Of a stretch of DNA of 64,000 nucleotides, positions 21,801 through 34,800 are shown piece after piece; position 1 is the first letter of the stretch, and each line of letters begins with the position of its first letter. Position numbers and translations under genes: made by a program. Below the pieces are notes generated by a model. It did no database searches and had not been told where the DNA came from. It was given only the letters and a program-made list of their open reading frames with translations. Source of the stretch: Larix kaempferi (lineage: Eukaryota; Streptophyta; Pinopsida; Pinales; Pinaceae); NCBI GenBank assembly GCA_027924585.1, contig BSBM01000917.1, positions 10,965,501-11,029,500 of the forward strand. Reading direction: 5' to 3'.

Positions 21801-24000
21801 TTTTAAAAAACGGTGGAGATAAGCTTTTCTTATTTCCGGACGCTTGCGCAAACAATAGAAAGTCGTTATGACGTAGAATGTGCATACTTTGGTGATTCTA
21901 TTTATGAAATAAAACACATTTTCTAAAAACTCGTGTTTTTTAAGAAATCATGTAAACCTTCTAGAAGCTGTGATTTTAAAAAACGGGGGATGTAAGCTTT
22001 TCTTATTTCCAAACGCATGCGCAAACTATAAAAAGTCGTTATGACGTAGAATGTGCATACTTTGTTGATTCCATTTATGAAATAAAACACATTTTCTAAA
22101 AACTTGTGTTTTTTAAGAAATCATGTAAACCTTCTAGAAGCTGTGATTTTAAAAAATGGGGGAAATAAGCTTTTCTTATTTCCGGACGCATGCGCAAACT
22201 ATAAAAAGTCGTTATGACGTAGAATGTGCATACTTTGTAGATTCCATTTATGAAATAAAACACATTTTCTAAAAACTCGTGTTTTTTACGAAATCATGTA
22301 AACCTTCTTGAAGCTGTGATTTTAAAAAACGGTGGAAGTAAGGTTTTCTTCTTTCCGGACGCATGCGCAAACTATAGAAAGTCGTTATGACGTAGAATGT
22401 GCATACTTTGTAGATTCCATTTATGAAATAAAAGACATTTTCTAAAAACTCGTGTTTTTTACGAAATCATGTAAACCTTCTAGAAGCTGTGATTTTAAAA
22501 AACGGTGGAAGGAAGGTATTCTTATTTCCGGACACATGCGCAAACTATAGAAATTCGTTATGACGTAGAATGTGCATACTTTGTAGATTCCATTTATGAA
22601 ATAAAAGACATTTTCTAAAAACTCGTGTTTTTTACGAAATCATGTAAACCTTCTAGAAGCTGTGATTTTAGAAATCGGTGGAAGTAAGATATTCTTATTT
22701 CCGGACGCATGCGCAAACTATAGAAAGTCGTTATGACGTAGAATATGCATACTTTGTTGATTCCATTTATGAAATAAAACACATTTTCTAAAAACTCGTG
22801 TTTTTTACGAAATCATGTAAACCTTCTAGAAGCTGTGATTTTAAAAAACGGTGGAAGTAAGCTTTTCTTATTTCCGGACAAATGCGCAAACTATAGAAAG
22901 TCCTTATGACGTAGAATGTGCATACTTTGTAGATTCCATTTATGAAATAAAACACATTTTCTAAAAACTCGTGTTTTTTTACGAAATCATGTAAACCTTT
23001 TAGAAGCTGTGATTTTAAAAAACGGTGGAAGTAAGCTTTTCTTATTTCCGGACGCATGCGCAAACTATAGAAAGTCGTTATGACGTAGAATGTGCATACT
23101 TTGTTGATTCCATTTATGAAATAAAACACATTTTCTAAAAACTCGTGTTTTTTAAGAAATCATGTAAACCTTCTAGAAGCTGTGATTTTAAAAAACGGGG
23201 GATGTAAGCTTTTCTTATTTCCAAACGCATGCGCAAACTATAAAAAGTCGTTATGACGTAGAATGTGCATACTTTGTTGATTCCTTTTATGAAATAAAAC
23301 ACATTTTCTAAAAACTTGTGTTTTTTAAGAAATCATGTAAACCTTCTAGAAGCCGTGATTTTAAAAAACGGGGGTAGTAAGCTTTTCTTATTTCCGGACG
23401 CATACACAAACTATAAAAAGTCGTTATGACGTAGAATGTGCATACTTTGTAGATTCCATTTATGAAATAAAACACATTTTCTAAAAACTCGTGTTTTTTA
23501 CGAAATCATGTAAACCTTCTAGAAGCTGTGATTTTAAAAAACGGTGGAAGTAAGGTTTTCTTATTTCCGTACGCATGCGCAAACTATAGAAAGTCGTTAT
23601 GACGTAGAATGTGCATACTTTGTAGATTCCATTTATGAAATAAAAGACATTTTCTAAAAACTCGTGTTTTTTACGAAATCATGTAAACCTTCTAAAAGCT
23701 GTGATTTTAAAAAACGGTGGAAGTAAGATATTCTTATTTCCGGACGCATGCGCAAACTATAGAAAGTCGTTATGACGTAGAATGTGCATACTTTGTAGAT
23801 TCCATTTATGAAATAAAAGACATTTTCTAAAAACTCGTGTTTTTTACGAAATCATGTAAACCTTCTAGAAGCTGTGATTTTAGAAAACGGTGGAAGTAAG
23901 ATATTCTTATTGACAAACGCAAGCGCAAACTATAGAAACTCGTTATGACATAGAATGTGCATACTTTGTTGATTCCATTTATTAAATAAAACACATTTTC
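21801..24000. repeat. Seven-monomer duplication (two copies, ~1.21 kb)
   Basis: The GGGGGATGTAAGC start at 21985 recurs at 23197, a distance of 1212 bp. The following monomers match in order: CTATAAAAAGTCG, AGTAAGGTTTTC, AAAAGACATTTTC, AGTAAGATATTC and TTTTAGAAA(A/T)CGG. The spacing is one base over seven monomers because one copy near 22973 has an extra T in its T run. The extra base makes that monomer 174 bp, a multiple of three, which alone explains the longest minus-strand open frame (22788-23129, 113 codons). A third related copy lies at about 36.4-37.4 kb. Confidence 0.82.
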
Positions 24001-24409
24001 TAAAACTCTTGTTTTTTAAGAAATCATGTAAACCTTCTAGAAGCTGTGATTTTAAAAAACGGGGGAAGTAAGCTTTTCTTATTTCCGGACGCATGTGAAA
24101 ACTATAGAAAGTCATTATGACCTAGAATGTGCATACTTTGTAGATTCCATTTATGAAATAAAACACATTTTCTAAAAACTCGTGTTTTTTACGAAATCAT
24201 GTAAACCTTCTAGAAGCTGTGATTTTAAAAAACGGTGGAAGTAAGCTTTTCTTATTTCCGGACGCATGCGCAAACTATAGAAAGTCGTTATGACGTAGAA
24301 TGTGCATACTTTGTTGATTCCATTTATGAAATAAAACACATTTTCTAAAAACTCGTGTTTTTTACGAAATCATGTAAACCTTCTAGAAGCTGTGATTTCA
24401 AAAAACAGT
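24001..24409. repeat. Satellite monomers before the 519-bp trimer
   Basis: Two to three ordinary monomers. I see nothing else in this stretch. Confidence 0.85.
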
Positions 24410-25446
24410 GGAAGTAAGCTTTTCTTATTTACGGACGCATGCGCAATATATAGAAAGTCGTTATGACGTACAATCTGCATACTTTGTTGATTCCATTTAT
24501 GAAATAAAACACATTTTCTAAAAACTCGTGTTTTTTAAGAAATCATGTAAACCTTCTAGAAGCTGTGATTTTAAAAAACAGGGGAAGTAAGCTTTTCTTA
24601 TTTCCGGACGCATGCGCAAACTATAGAAAGTCGTTATGATGTAGAATGTGCATACTTTGTTGATTCCATTTAGGAAATAAAACACATTTTCTAAAAACTC
24701 GTGTTTTTTACGAAATCATGTAAAACTTCTAGAAGCTGTGATTTTAAAAAACGGTGGAAGTAAGCTTTTCTTATTTCCGAACGCATGCGCAAACTATAGA
24801 AAGTCGTTATGACATAGAATGTGCATACTTTGTTGATTCCATTTATGAAATAAAACACATTTTCTAAAAACTCGTGTTTTTTACGAAATCATGTAAACCT
24901 TCTAGAAGCTGTGATTTCAAAAAACGGTTGAAGTAAGCTTTTCTTATTTACGGACGCATGCGCAATATATAGAAAGTCATTATGACGTACAATCTGCATA
25001 CTTTGTTGATTCCATTTATGAAATAAAACACATTTTCTAAAAACTCGTGCTTTTTAAGAAATCATGTAAACCTTCTACAAGCTGTGATTTTAAAAACGGG
25101 GGAGGTAAGCTTTTCTTATTTCCGGACGCATGCGCAAACTATAGAAAGTCGTTATGACGTAGAATGTGCATACTTTGTTGATTCCATTTAGGAAATAAAA
25201 CACATTTTCTAAAAACTCGTGTTTTTTACGAAATCATGTAAACCTTCTAGAAGCTGTGATTTTAAAAAACGGTGGAAGTAAGCTTTTCTTATTTCCGGAC
25301 GCATGCGCAAACTATAGAAAGCCGCTATGACGTAGAATGTGAATACTTTGTTGATTCCATTTATGAAATAAAACACATTTTCTAAAAACTTGTGTTTTTT
25401 AACAAATCATGTAAACCTTCTAGAAGCTGTCATTTTAAAAAACGGT
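24410..25446. repeat. 519-bp trimer, two copies
   Basis: Three-monomer unit repeated once. GATTTCAAAAAACNG precedes each copy, CGCAATATATAGAAAG and GTACAATCTGC mark the first monomer (24470 and 24989, 519 bp apart), and CATTTAGGAAATAAAAC marks the second. The second copy is one base short (TTTTAAAAACGGGGGAGG). Confidence 0.83.
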
Positions 25447-28400
25447 GGAAGTAAGCTTTTCTTATTTCCATACGAATGCGCAAACTATAGAAAGTCGTTA
25501 TGACGCAGAATGTGCATACATTGTTGATTCCATTTATGTAATAAAATAAATTTTCTAAAAACTCGTGTTTTTTAAGAAATCATTTAAACCTTCTAGAAGC
25601 TGTGATTTTAAAAAATAGTGGAAGTAAGCTTTTCTTATTTCCGGACGCATGCGCAAACTATAGAAAGTCGTTATGACTTAGAATGTGCATACTTTGTTGA
25701 TTCCATTTATGAAATAAAACACATTTTCTAAAAACTCGTGTTTTTTAAGAAATCATGTAAACCTTCTAGAAGCTGTGATTTAAAAAAACGGTGGAAGTAA
25801 GCTTTTCTTATTTCCGGACGCATGCGCAAACTATAGAAAGTCATTATGACGTAGAATGTGCATACTTTGTTGATTCCATTTATGAAATAAAGCACATTTT
25901 CTAAAAACTCGTGTTTTTTACGAAATCATGTAAACCTTCTAGAAGCTGTGATTTTAAAAAACGGTGGAAGTAAGCTTTTCTTATTTCCGGACGCATGCGC
26001 AAACTATAGAAAGTCGTTATGACGTACAATGTGCATACTTTGTAGATTCCATTTATGAAATAAAACACATTTTCTAGAAACTCTTGTTTTTTGAGAAATC
26101 ATGTAAACCATCTAGAAGCTGTGATTTTAAAAAACGGTGGAAGTAAGCTTTTCTTATTTCCGGACGCATGCGCAAACTATAGAAAGTCGTTATGACGTAG
26201 AATGTGCATACTTTGTTGAGTCCATTTATGAAATAAAACACATTTTCTAAAAACTCGTGTTTTTTACGAAATCATGTAAACCTTCTAGAAGCTGTGATTT
26301 CAAAAAAGGGTGGAAGTAAGCTTTTCTTATTTAAGGACGCATGCACAATATATAGAAAGTCGTTATGATGTACAATCTGCATACTTTGTTGATTCCATTT
26401 ATGAAATAAAACATATTTTCTAAAAACTCGTGTTTTTTAGGAAATCATGTAAACGTTCTAGAAGCTGTGATTTTAAAAAACGGGGGAAGTAAGCTTTTCT
26501 TATTTCCGGACGCATGCGCAACCTATAGAAAGTTGTTATGACGTAGAATGTGCATACTTTCTTGATTCCATTGATGAAATAAAACAAATTTTCTAAAAAC
26601 TCGTGTTTTTTAAGAAATCATGTAAACCTTCTAGAAGCTGTGATTTTAAAAAACGGTGGAAGTAAGCTTTTCTTATTTCCGGACGCATGCGCAAACTATA
26701 GAAAGTCGTTATGACATAGAATGTGCATACTTTGTTGATTCCATTTATAAAATAAAACACATTTTCTAAAAGCTCGTGTTTTTTAAGAAATCATGTAAAC
26801 CTCTTAGAAGCTGTGATTTTAAAAAATGGGGGAAGTAAGCTTTTCTTATTTCCAAACGCATGCACAAACTATAGAAAGTCGTTATGACGTAGAATGTGCA
26901 TACTTTGTTGATTCCATTTATGAAATAAAACACATTTTCTAAAAACTCGTGTTTTTTAAGAAATCATGTAAACCTTCTAGAAGCTGTGATTTTAAAAAAC
27001 GGTGGAAGTAAGCTTTTCTTTTTTCCGGACGCATGCGCAAACTATAGAAAGTCATTATGACGTAGAATGTGCATACTTTGTTGATTCCATTTATGAAATA
27101 AAGCACATTTTCTAAAAACTCGTGTTTTTTATGAAATCATGTAAACCTTCTAAAAGCTGTGATTTTAAAAAACGGTGGAAGTAAGCTTTTCTTATTTCCG
27201 GAAGAATGCGCAAACTATAGAATGTCGTTATGACGTAGAATGTGCATACTTTGTTGATTCCATTTATGAAATAAAACACATTTTCTAAAAACTCGTGTTT
27301 TTTAAGAAATCATGTATACCTTCTAGAAGTTGTGGTTTTAAAAAATGGGGGAAGTAAGCTTTTCTTATTTCTGGATGCATGCGAAAACTATAGAAAGTCG
27401 TTATGACATAGAATGTGCATACTTTGTAGATTCCATTTATGAAATAAAACACATTTTCTAAAAACTTGTGTTTTTTACGAAATCATGTAAACCTTCTACA
27501 AGCTGTGATTTTAAAAAACGGTGGAAGTAAGCTTTTCTTATTTCCGGACGCATGCACAAACTATAGAAAGTCGTTATGACGTAGAATGTGGATACTTTGT
27601 AAATTCCATTTATGAAATAAAACACATTTTGTAAAAACTCGTGTTTTTTACGAAATCATGTAAACCTTCTAGAAGCTGTGATTTTAAAAAATGGTGGAAG
27701 TAAGCTTTTCTTATTTCCGGACGCATGCGCAAACTATTGAAAGTCGCTATGATGTAGAATGTGCATACTTTGTTGATTCCATTTATGAAATAAAACACAT
27801 TTTTTAAAAACTCGTGTTTTTTAACAAATCATTTAAACCTTCTAAAAGCTGTGATTTTAAAAAATGGGGGAAGTAAGCTTTTCTTATTTCCAAACGCATG
27901 CACAAACTATAGAAAGTCATTATGACGTAGAATGTGCATACTTTGTTGAATCCATTTTTGAAATAAAACACATTTTCTAAAAACTCGTGTTTTTTAAGAA
28001 ATCATCTAAACCTTCTAGAAGCTGTGATTTTAAAAAACAGTGGAAGTAAGCTTTTCTTATTTCTGGACGCATGCGCAAACTATAGATAGTCGTTATGACG
28101 TAGAATGTGCATACTTTGTTGATTCCATTTATGAAATAAAACAAATTTTCTAAAAACTCGTGTTTTTTAAGAAATCATGTAAACCTTCTAGAAGCTGTGA
28201 TTTTAAAAAATGGGGGAAGTAAGCTTTTCTTATTTCCAAACGCATGCACAAACTATAGAAAGTCGTTATGACGTAGAATGTGCATACTTTGTTGATTCCA
28301 TTGATGAAATAAAACAAATTTTCTAAAAACTCGTGTTTTTTAAGAAATCATGTAAACCTTCTAGAAGCTGTGATAATGTAAACCTTCTAGAACCTGTGAT

Positions 28401-29079
28401 TTTAAAAAATGGGGGAAGTAAGCTTTTCTTTTTTCCAAACGCATGCACAAGCTATAGAAAGTCATTATGACGTAGAATGTGCATACTTTGTTGATTCCAT
28501 TTATGAAATAAAACACATTTTCTAAAAACTCGTGTTTTTTAAGAAATCATGTAAACCTTCTAGAAGCTGTGACTTTAAAAAACGGGAGAAGTAAGCTTTT
28601 CTTTTTTCCGGACGCATGCGCAAACTATAGAAAGTTGTTATGACGTAGAATGTGCATACTATGTAGATTCCATTTTGGAAATAAAACACATTTTCTAAAA
28701 ACTCGTGTTTTTTACGAAATCATGTAAACCTTCTAGAAGCTGTGATTTTAAAAAACGGTGGAAGTAAGCTTTTCTTATTTCCGGACGCATGCGCAAACTA
28801 TAGAAAGTCGTTATGACGTAGAATGTGCATACTTTGTAGATTCCATTTATGAAATAAAACACATTTTCTAGGAACTCGTGTTTTTTACGAAATCATGTAA
28901 ACCTTCTAGAAGCTGTGATTTTAAAAAACGGTGGAAGTAAGCTTTTCTTATTTCTGGACGCATGCGCAAACTATAGAATGTTGTTATGACGTAGAATGTG
29001 CATACTTTGTTGATTCCATTTATGAAATAAAACACATTTTCTAAAAACTCGTGTTTTTTACGAAATCATGTAAACCTTC
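25447..29079. repeat. Satellite block H, heterogeneous monomers
   Basis: Ordinary monomers. The segment from about 26.15 to 26.8 kb recurs at 31.7-32.35 kb, 5561 bp away. Shared markers are GTTGAGTCC, AAAAAAGGGTGG, TATTTAAGGACGC, ACAATATATAG and CTTGATTCCATTGATG. 5561 equals 32 monomers plus the 26-bp local duplication at 28376, minus one. No gene seen. Confidence 0.83.
28350..28401. repeat. 26-bp tandem duplication inside a monomer
   Basis: The segment beginning ATGTAAACCTTCTAGAAGCT and ending GTGATA (28350-28375) is followed directly by a second copy (28376-28401, with AACCTG for AAGCTG). The monomer is 199 bp from anchor to anchor. It carries two CTTCTAGAA palindromes 26 bp apart. Confidence 0.92.
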
Positions 29080-30470
29080 TAGAAGCTGTGATTTCAAAAA
29101 ACGGTGGAAGTAAGCTTTTCTTATTTACGGACGCATGCGCAAACTATAGAAAGTCGTTATGACGTACAATCTGCATAATTTGTTGATTCCATTTATGAAA
29201 TAAAACACATTTTCTAAAAACTCGTGTTTTTTAAGAAATCATGTAAACCTTCTAGAAGATGTGATTTTAAAAAACGGGGGAAGTAAGCTTTTCTTATTTC
29301 CAAACGCATGCGCAAACTATAGAAAGTCGTTATGACGTAGAATGTGCATACTTTGTTGATTCCATTTATGAAATAAAACACATTTTCTAAAAAGTCGTGT
29401 TTTTTAAGAAATCATGTAAAGCTTCTAGAAGCTGTGATTTTAAAAAATTGGGGAAGTAAGCTTTTCTTATTTCCGGACGCATGTGCAAACTATAGAAAGT
29501 CATTATGACGTAGAATGTGCATACTTTGTAGATTCCATTTATGAAATAAAACACATTTTCTAAAAACTCGTGTTTTTTACGAAATCATGTAAACCTTCTA
29601 GAAGCTGTTATTTTAAAAAACGGTGGAAGTAAGCTTTTCTTATTTCCGGACGCATGCGCAAACTATAGAGAGTCATTATGACGTAGAATGTACATAGTTT
29701 GTAGATTCCATTTATGAAATAAAACACATTTTCTAAAAACTCGTGTTTTTTACGAAATCATGTAAACCTTCTAGAAGCTGTGATTTTAAAAAACGGTGGA
29801 AGTAAGCTTTTCTTATTTCCGGACGCATGCGCAAACTATAGAAAGTCGTTATGACGTAGAATGTGCATACTTTGTAGATTCCATTTATGAAATAAAGCAC
29901 CTTTTCTAAAAACTCGTGTTTTTTACGAAATCATGTAAACCTTCTAGAAGATGTGATTTTAAAAAACGGTGGAAGTAAGCTTTTCTTATTTCCAGACGAA
30001 TGCACAAACTATAGAAAGACGTTATGATGTAGAATGTGCATACTTTGTTGATTGCATTAATTGAATAAAACACATTTTCTTAAAACTCGTGTTTTTTAAG
30101 AAATCATGTAAACCCTCTAGAAGCTGTGATTTTAAAAAACGGTGGAAGTAAGCTTTTCTTCTTTGCGGACGCATACGCAAACTATAGAAATTCGTTATGA
30201 CGTAGAATGTGCATACTTTGTTGATTCCATTTATGAAATAAAGCACATTTTCTAAAAACTCGTGTTTTTTAAGAAATCTTGTAAACCTTCTAGAAGCTGT
30301 GATTTTAAAAAACGGTGGAAGCAGCTTTTCTTATTTCCGGACGCATGCGCAAACTATAGAAAGTCGTTATGACGTAGAATGTGCATATTTTGTTGATTCC
30401 ATTTATGAAATAAAACACGTTTTCTAAAAAGTCATGTTTTTTACGAAATCATGTAAACCTTCTAGAAGCT
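29080..30470. repeat. Eight-monomer duplication, first copy
   Basis: It matches the next block at 1383 bp, eight monomers minus one base. Shared markers are GTACAATCTGC (29166/30549), GAGAGTCATTATGA with GTACATA, CCAGACGAATGCACAAAC with AAAGACGTTATGATG (29994/31377), CCATTAATTGAATAAAAC or its close variant, and TTCTTCTTTGCGG. Edges are judged by eye and may be off by a monomer. Confidence 0.78.
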
Positions 30471-31699
30471 GCGATTTCAAAAAACGGTGGAAGTAAGCTT
30501 TTCTTATTTACGGAGGCATGCGCAAACTATAGAAAGTCGTTATGACGTACAATCTGCTTACTTTGTTAATTCCATTTATGAAATAAAACACATTTTCTAA
30601 AAACTCTTGTTTTTTAAGAAATCATGTAAACCTTCTAGAAGCTGTGATTTTAAAAAACGGGGGAAGTAAGCTTTTCTTATTTCCAAACGCATGCGCAAAC
30701 TATAGAAAGTTGTTATGACGTAGAATGTGCATACTTTGTTGATTCCATTTATGAAATAAAACACATTTTCTAAAAACTCGTGTTTTTAAAGAAATCATGT
30801 AAACCTTCTAGAAGCTGTGATTTTAAAAAATGGGGGAAGTAAGCTTTTCTTATTTCCGGACGCATGTGCAAACTATAGAAAGTCATTATGACGTAGAATG
30901 TGCATACTTTGTAGATTCCATTTATGAAATAAAACACATTTTCTAAAAACTCGTGTTTTTTACGAAATCATGTAAACCTTCTAGAAGCTGTGATTTTAAA
31001 AAACGGTGGAAGTAAGCTTTTCTTATTTCCGGACGCATGCACAAACTATAGAGAGTCATTATGAAGTAGAATGTACATACTTTGTAGATTCCATTTATGA
31101 AATAAAACACATTTTCTAAAAACTCGTGTTTTTTACGAAATCATGTAAACCTTCTAGAAGCTGTGATTTTAAAAAACGGTGGAAGTAAGCTTTTCTTATT
31201 TCCGGACGCATGCGCAAACTATAGAAAGTCGTTATGACGTAGAATGTGCGTACTTTGTAGATTCCATTTATGAAATAAAGCACATTTTCTAAAAACTCAT
31301 GTTTTTTACTAAATCATGTAAACCTTCTAGAAGATGTGATTTTAAAAAACGGTTGAAGTAAGCTTTTCTTATTTCCAGACGAATGCACAAACTATAGAAA
31401 GACGTTATGATGTAGAATGTGCATACTTTGTTGATTCCATTAATTGAATAAAACACATTTTCTAAAAACTCGTGTTTTTTAAGAAATCATGTAAACCCTC
31501 TAGAAGCTGTGATTTTAAAAAACGGTGGAAGTAAGCTTTTCTTCTTTGCGGACGCATGCGCAAACTATAGAAAGTCATTATGACGTAGAATGTGCATACT
31601 TTGTTGATTCCATTTATGAAATAAAGCACATTTTCTAAAAACTCGTGTTTTTTACGAAATCATGTAAACCTTCTAGAAGCTGTGATTTTAAAAAACGGT
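30471..31699. repeat. Eight-monomer duplication, second copy
   Basis: Follows the order of 29.1-30.3 kb. Its opening part (about 30.3-31.0 kb, with GGAAGCAGCTTTTC and AAACACGTTTTCTAAAAAGTC) also matches 35.55-36.2 kb at 5242 bp, which is 30 monomers plus the 55-bp duplication at 32353, minus three. It is thus a mosaic of at least two duplication events. Confidence 0.78.
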
Positions 31700-32297
31700 G
31701 GAAGTAAGCTTTTCTTATTTCCGGACGCATGCGCAAACTATAGAAAGTCGTTATGACGTAGAATGTGCATACTTTGTTGAGTCCATTTATGAAATAAAAC
31801 ACATTTTCTAAAAACTCGTGTTTTTTACGAAATCATGTAAACCTTCTAGAAGCTGTGATTTCAAAAAAGGGTGGAAGTAAGCTTTTCTTATTTAAGGACG
31901 CATGCACAATATATAGAAAGCCGTTATGATGTACAATCTGCATACTTTGTTGATTCCATTTATGAAATAAAACATATTTTCTAAAAACTCGTGTTTTTTA
32001 GGAAATCATGTAAATGTTCTAGAAGCTGTGATTTTAAAAAACGGGGGAAGTAAGCTTTTCTTATTTCCGGACGCATGCGCAACCTATAGAAAGTTGTTAT
32101 GACGTAGAATGTGCATACTTTCTTGATTCCATTGATGAAATAAAACAAATTTTCTAAAAACTCGTGTTTTTTAAGAAATCATGTAAACCTTCTAGAAGCT
32201 GTGATTTTAAAAAACGGTGGAAGTAAGCTTTTCTTATTTCCGGACGCATGCGCAAACTATAGAAAGTCGTTATGACGTAGAATGTGCATACTTTGTT
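31700..32297. repeat. Copy of the 26.15-26.8 kb segment
   Basis: Contains the same run of rare variants as 26.15-26.8 kb in the same order, including GTTGAGTCC at 31775 and TTAAGGACGCATGCACAATA near 31892. It ends in the monomer broken by the 55-bp duplication. Confidence 0.8.
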
Positions 32298-32407
32298 GAT
32301 TCCATTTATAAAATAAAACACATTTTCTAAAAGCTCGTGTTTTTTAAGAAATGATTCCATTTATGAAATAAAACACATTTTCTAAAAACTCGTGTTTTTT
32401 AAGAAAT
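32298..32407. repeat. 55-bp tandem duplication inside a monomer
   Basis: The stretch from GATTCCATTTAT to TTAAGAAAT is present twice in a row (32298-32352 and 32353-32407), so this monomer measures 228 bp. The two copies differ at TATAAAATAAAAC against TATGAAATAAAAC and AAAGCTCG against AAAACTCG. The repeat was therefore probably formed by misaligned exchange between different monomers and not by simple slippage. Confidence 0.92.
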
Positions 32408-34140
32408 CATGTAAACCTTCTAGAAGCTGTGATTTTAAAAAACGGTGGAAGTAAGCTTTTCTTATTTCCGGACGCATGCGCAAACTAAGGAAAGGCGTTA
32501 TGATGTATAATGTGCATACTTTGTTGATTCCATTTATGAAATAAAACACATTTTCTAAAAACTCGTGTTTTTTAAGTAATCATGTAAACCTTCTAGAAGC
32601 TGTGATTTTAAAAAACGGTGGAAGTAAGCTTTTATTATTTCCGGACGCATGCGCAAGCTATAGAAAGTCGTTATGACGTAGAATGTGCATACTTTGTTGA
32701 TTCCATTTATGAAATAAAACACATTTTCTAAAAACTCGTGTTTTTTAAGAAATCATGTAAACCTTCTAGAAGCTGTGATTTTAAAAAACGGGCGAAGTAA
32801 GCTTTTCTTATTTCCAAACGCATGCACAAACTATAGAAAGTCGTTATGACGCAGAATGTGCATACTTTGTAGATTCCATTTATGAAATAAAACACATTTT
32901 CTAAAAACTCGTGTTTTCTACGAAATCATGTAAACCTTCTAGAAGCTGTGATTTTAAAAAACGGGGGAAGTAAGCTTTTCTTATTTCCGGACGCATGCGC
33001 AAACTATAGAGAGTCGTTATGACGTAGAATGTGCATACTTTGTTGATTCCATTTCTGAAATAAAACACATTTTCTAAAAACTCGTGGTTTTTAAGAAATC
33101 ATGTAAACTTTCTAGAAGCTGTGATTTTAAAAAACGGGGGAAGTAAGCTTTCTTATTTCCGGACGCATCCTCAAACTATAGAAAGTCGTTCTGACGTAGA
33201 ATGTGCATACTTTGTAGATTCCATTTATGAAATAAAACACATTTTCTAAAAACTCGTGTTTTTTAAGAAATCATGTAAACCTTCTAGAAGCTGTGGTTTT
33301 AAAAAACAGGGGAAGTAAGCTTTTCTTATTTCCGGACGCATGCGCAAACTATAGAAAGTCGTTATGACGTAGAATGTGCATACTTTGTGGATTCCATTTC
33401 TGAAATAAAACACATTTTCTAAAAACTCGTGTTTTTTAAGAAATCATGTAAACTTTCTAGAAGCTGTGATTTTAAAAAACAGGGGAAGTAAGCTTTCTTA
33501 TTTCCGGACGCATCCCCAAACTATAGAAAGTTGTTCTGACATAGAATGTGCATACTTTGTAGATTCCATTTATGAAATAAAACACATTTTCGAAAAACTC
33601 ATGTTTTTTAAGAAATCATGTAAACCTTCTAGAAGCTGTGGTTTTAAAAAACGGGGGAAGTAAGCTTTTCTTATTTCCGGACGCATGCGGAAACTATAGA
33701 AAGTCGTTATGACATAGAATGTGCATACTTTGTAGATTCCATTTATCAAATAAAACACATTTTCTAAAAACTCGTGTTTTTTACGAAATCATGTAAACCT
33801 TCTAGAAGCTGTGATTTTAAAAAACGGGGGAAGTAAGCTTTTCTTATTTCCGGACGCATGCGCAAACTATAGAAAGTCGTTATGATGTAGAATGTGCATA
33901 CTTTGTAGATTCCATTTATCAAATAAAACACATTTTCTAAAAACTCGTGTTTTTTACGAAATCATGTAAACCTTCTCGAAGCTGTGATTTTAAAAAACGG
34001 TGGAAGTAAGCTTTTCTTATTTCCGGACAAATGCGCAAACTATAGAAAGTCGTTATGACGTAGAATGTGCATACTTTGTTGATTTCATTTATGAAATAAA
34101 ACACATTTTCTAAAAACTCGTGTTTTTTAAGAAATCATGT
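32408..34140. repeat. Ten-monomer block, first copy
   Basis: The marker CAAACTAAGGAAAGGCG occurs at 32481 and again at 34209, 1728 bp later (ten monomers minus two). It is followed in both places by GATGTATAATG, TTAAGTAATCATG, AGCTTTTATTATTTCC with GCAAGCTATAG, and GGGCGAAGTAAGC. Inside the block are two short (172-bp) monomers with AGTAAGCTTTCTTATTTCC at about 33150 and 33497, 346 bp apart. Confidence 0.82.
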
Positions 34141-34800
34141 AAACCTTCTAGAAGCTGTGATTTTAAAAAACGGTGGAAGTAAGCTTTTCTTATTTCCGGA
34201 CGCATGCGCAAACTAAGGAAAGGCGTTATGATGTATAATGTGCATACTTTGTTGATTCCATTTATGAAATAAAACACATTTTCTAAAAACTCGTGTTTTT
34301 TAAGTAATCATGTAAACCTTCTAGAAGCTGTGATTTTAAAAAACGGTGGAAGTAAGCTTTTATTATTTCCGGACGCATGCGCAAGCTATAGAAAGTCGTT
34401 ATGACGTAGAATGTGCATACTTTGTTGATTCCATTTATGAAATAAAACACATTTTCTAAAAACTCGTGTTTTTTAAGAAATCATGTAAACCTTCTAGAAG
34501 CTGTGATTTTAAAAAACGGGCGAAGTAAGCTTTTCTTATTTCCAAACGCATGCACAAACTATAGAAAGTCGTTATGACGTAGAATGTGCATACTTTGTTG
34601 ATTCCATTTATGAAATAAAACACATTTTCTAAAAACTCGTGTTTTTTAAGAAATCATGTAATTCTTCTAGAAGATGTGATTTTAAAAAACGGTGGAAGTA
34701 AGCTTTTCTTATTTCCGGACGAATGCGCAAACTATAGAAAGTCGTTATGACGTAGAATGTGCATACATTGTTGATTCCATTTATGAAATAAAACATATTT
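34141..34800. repeat. Start of a second ten-monomer block
   Basis: It repeats 32.41-32.87 kb, then departs from it after about 34.59 kb. Together with 33.48-34.14 kb this stretch matches 46.1-47.5 kb inside the 29-mer higher-order repeat. Examples are the AGCTTTCTTATTTCC monomer with CATTTTCGAAAAACTC at 33587 and 46207, the CATTTATCAAATAAAAC monomers, CGGACAAATG, GATGTATAATG and TTAAGTAATCATG. Confidence 0.78.

Noticed and set aside
22788-23129. 113-codon minus-strand open frame, and about 20 relatives of 60-76 codons across the window, as a conserved small protein family
   Set aside because: All are the same stretch of the satellite read on the minus strand. The monomer is not a multiple of three, so the frame closes within about 190 bp. 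The long version exists only because one monomer has an extra T and is 174 bp. Differences between copies follow the CpG and repeat variation, with no sign of codon-level constraint.
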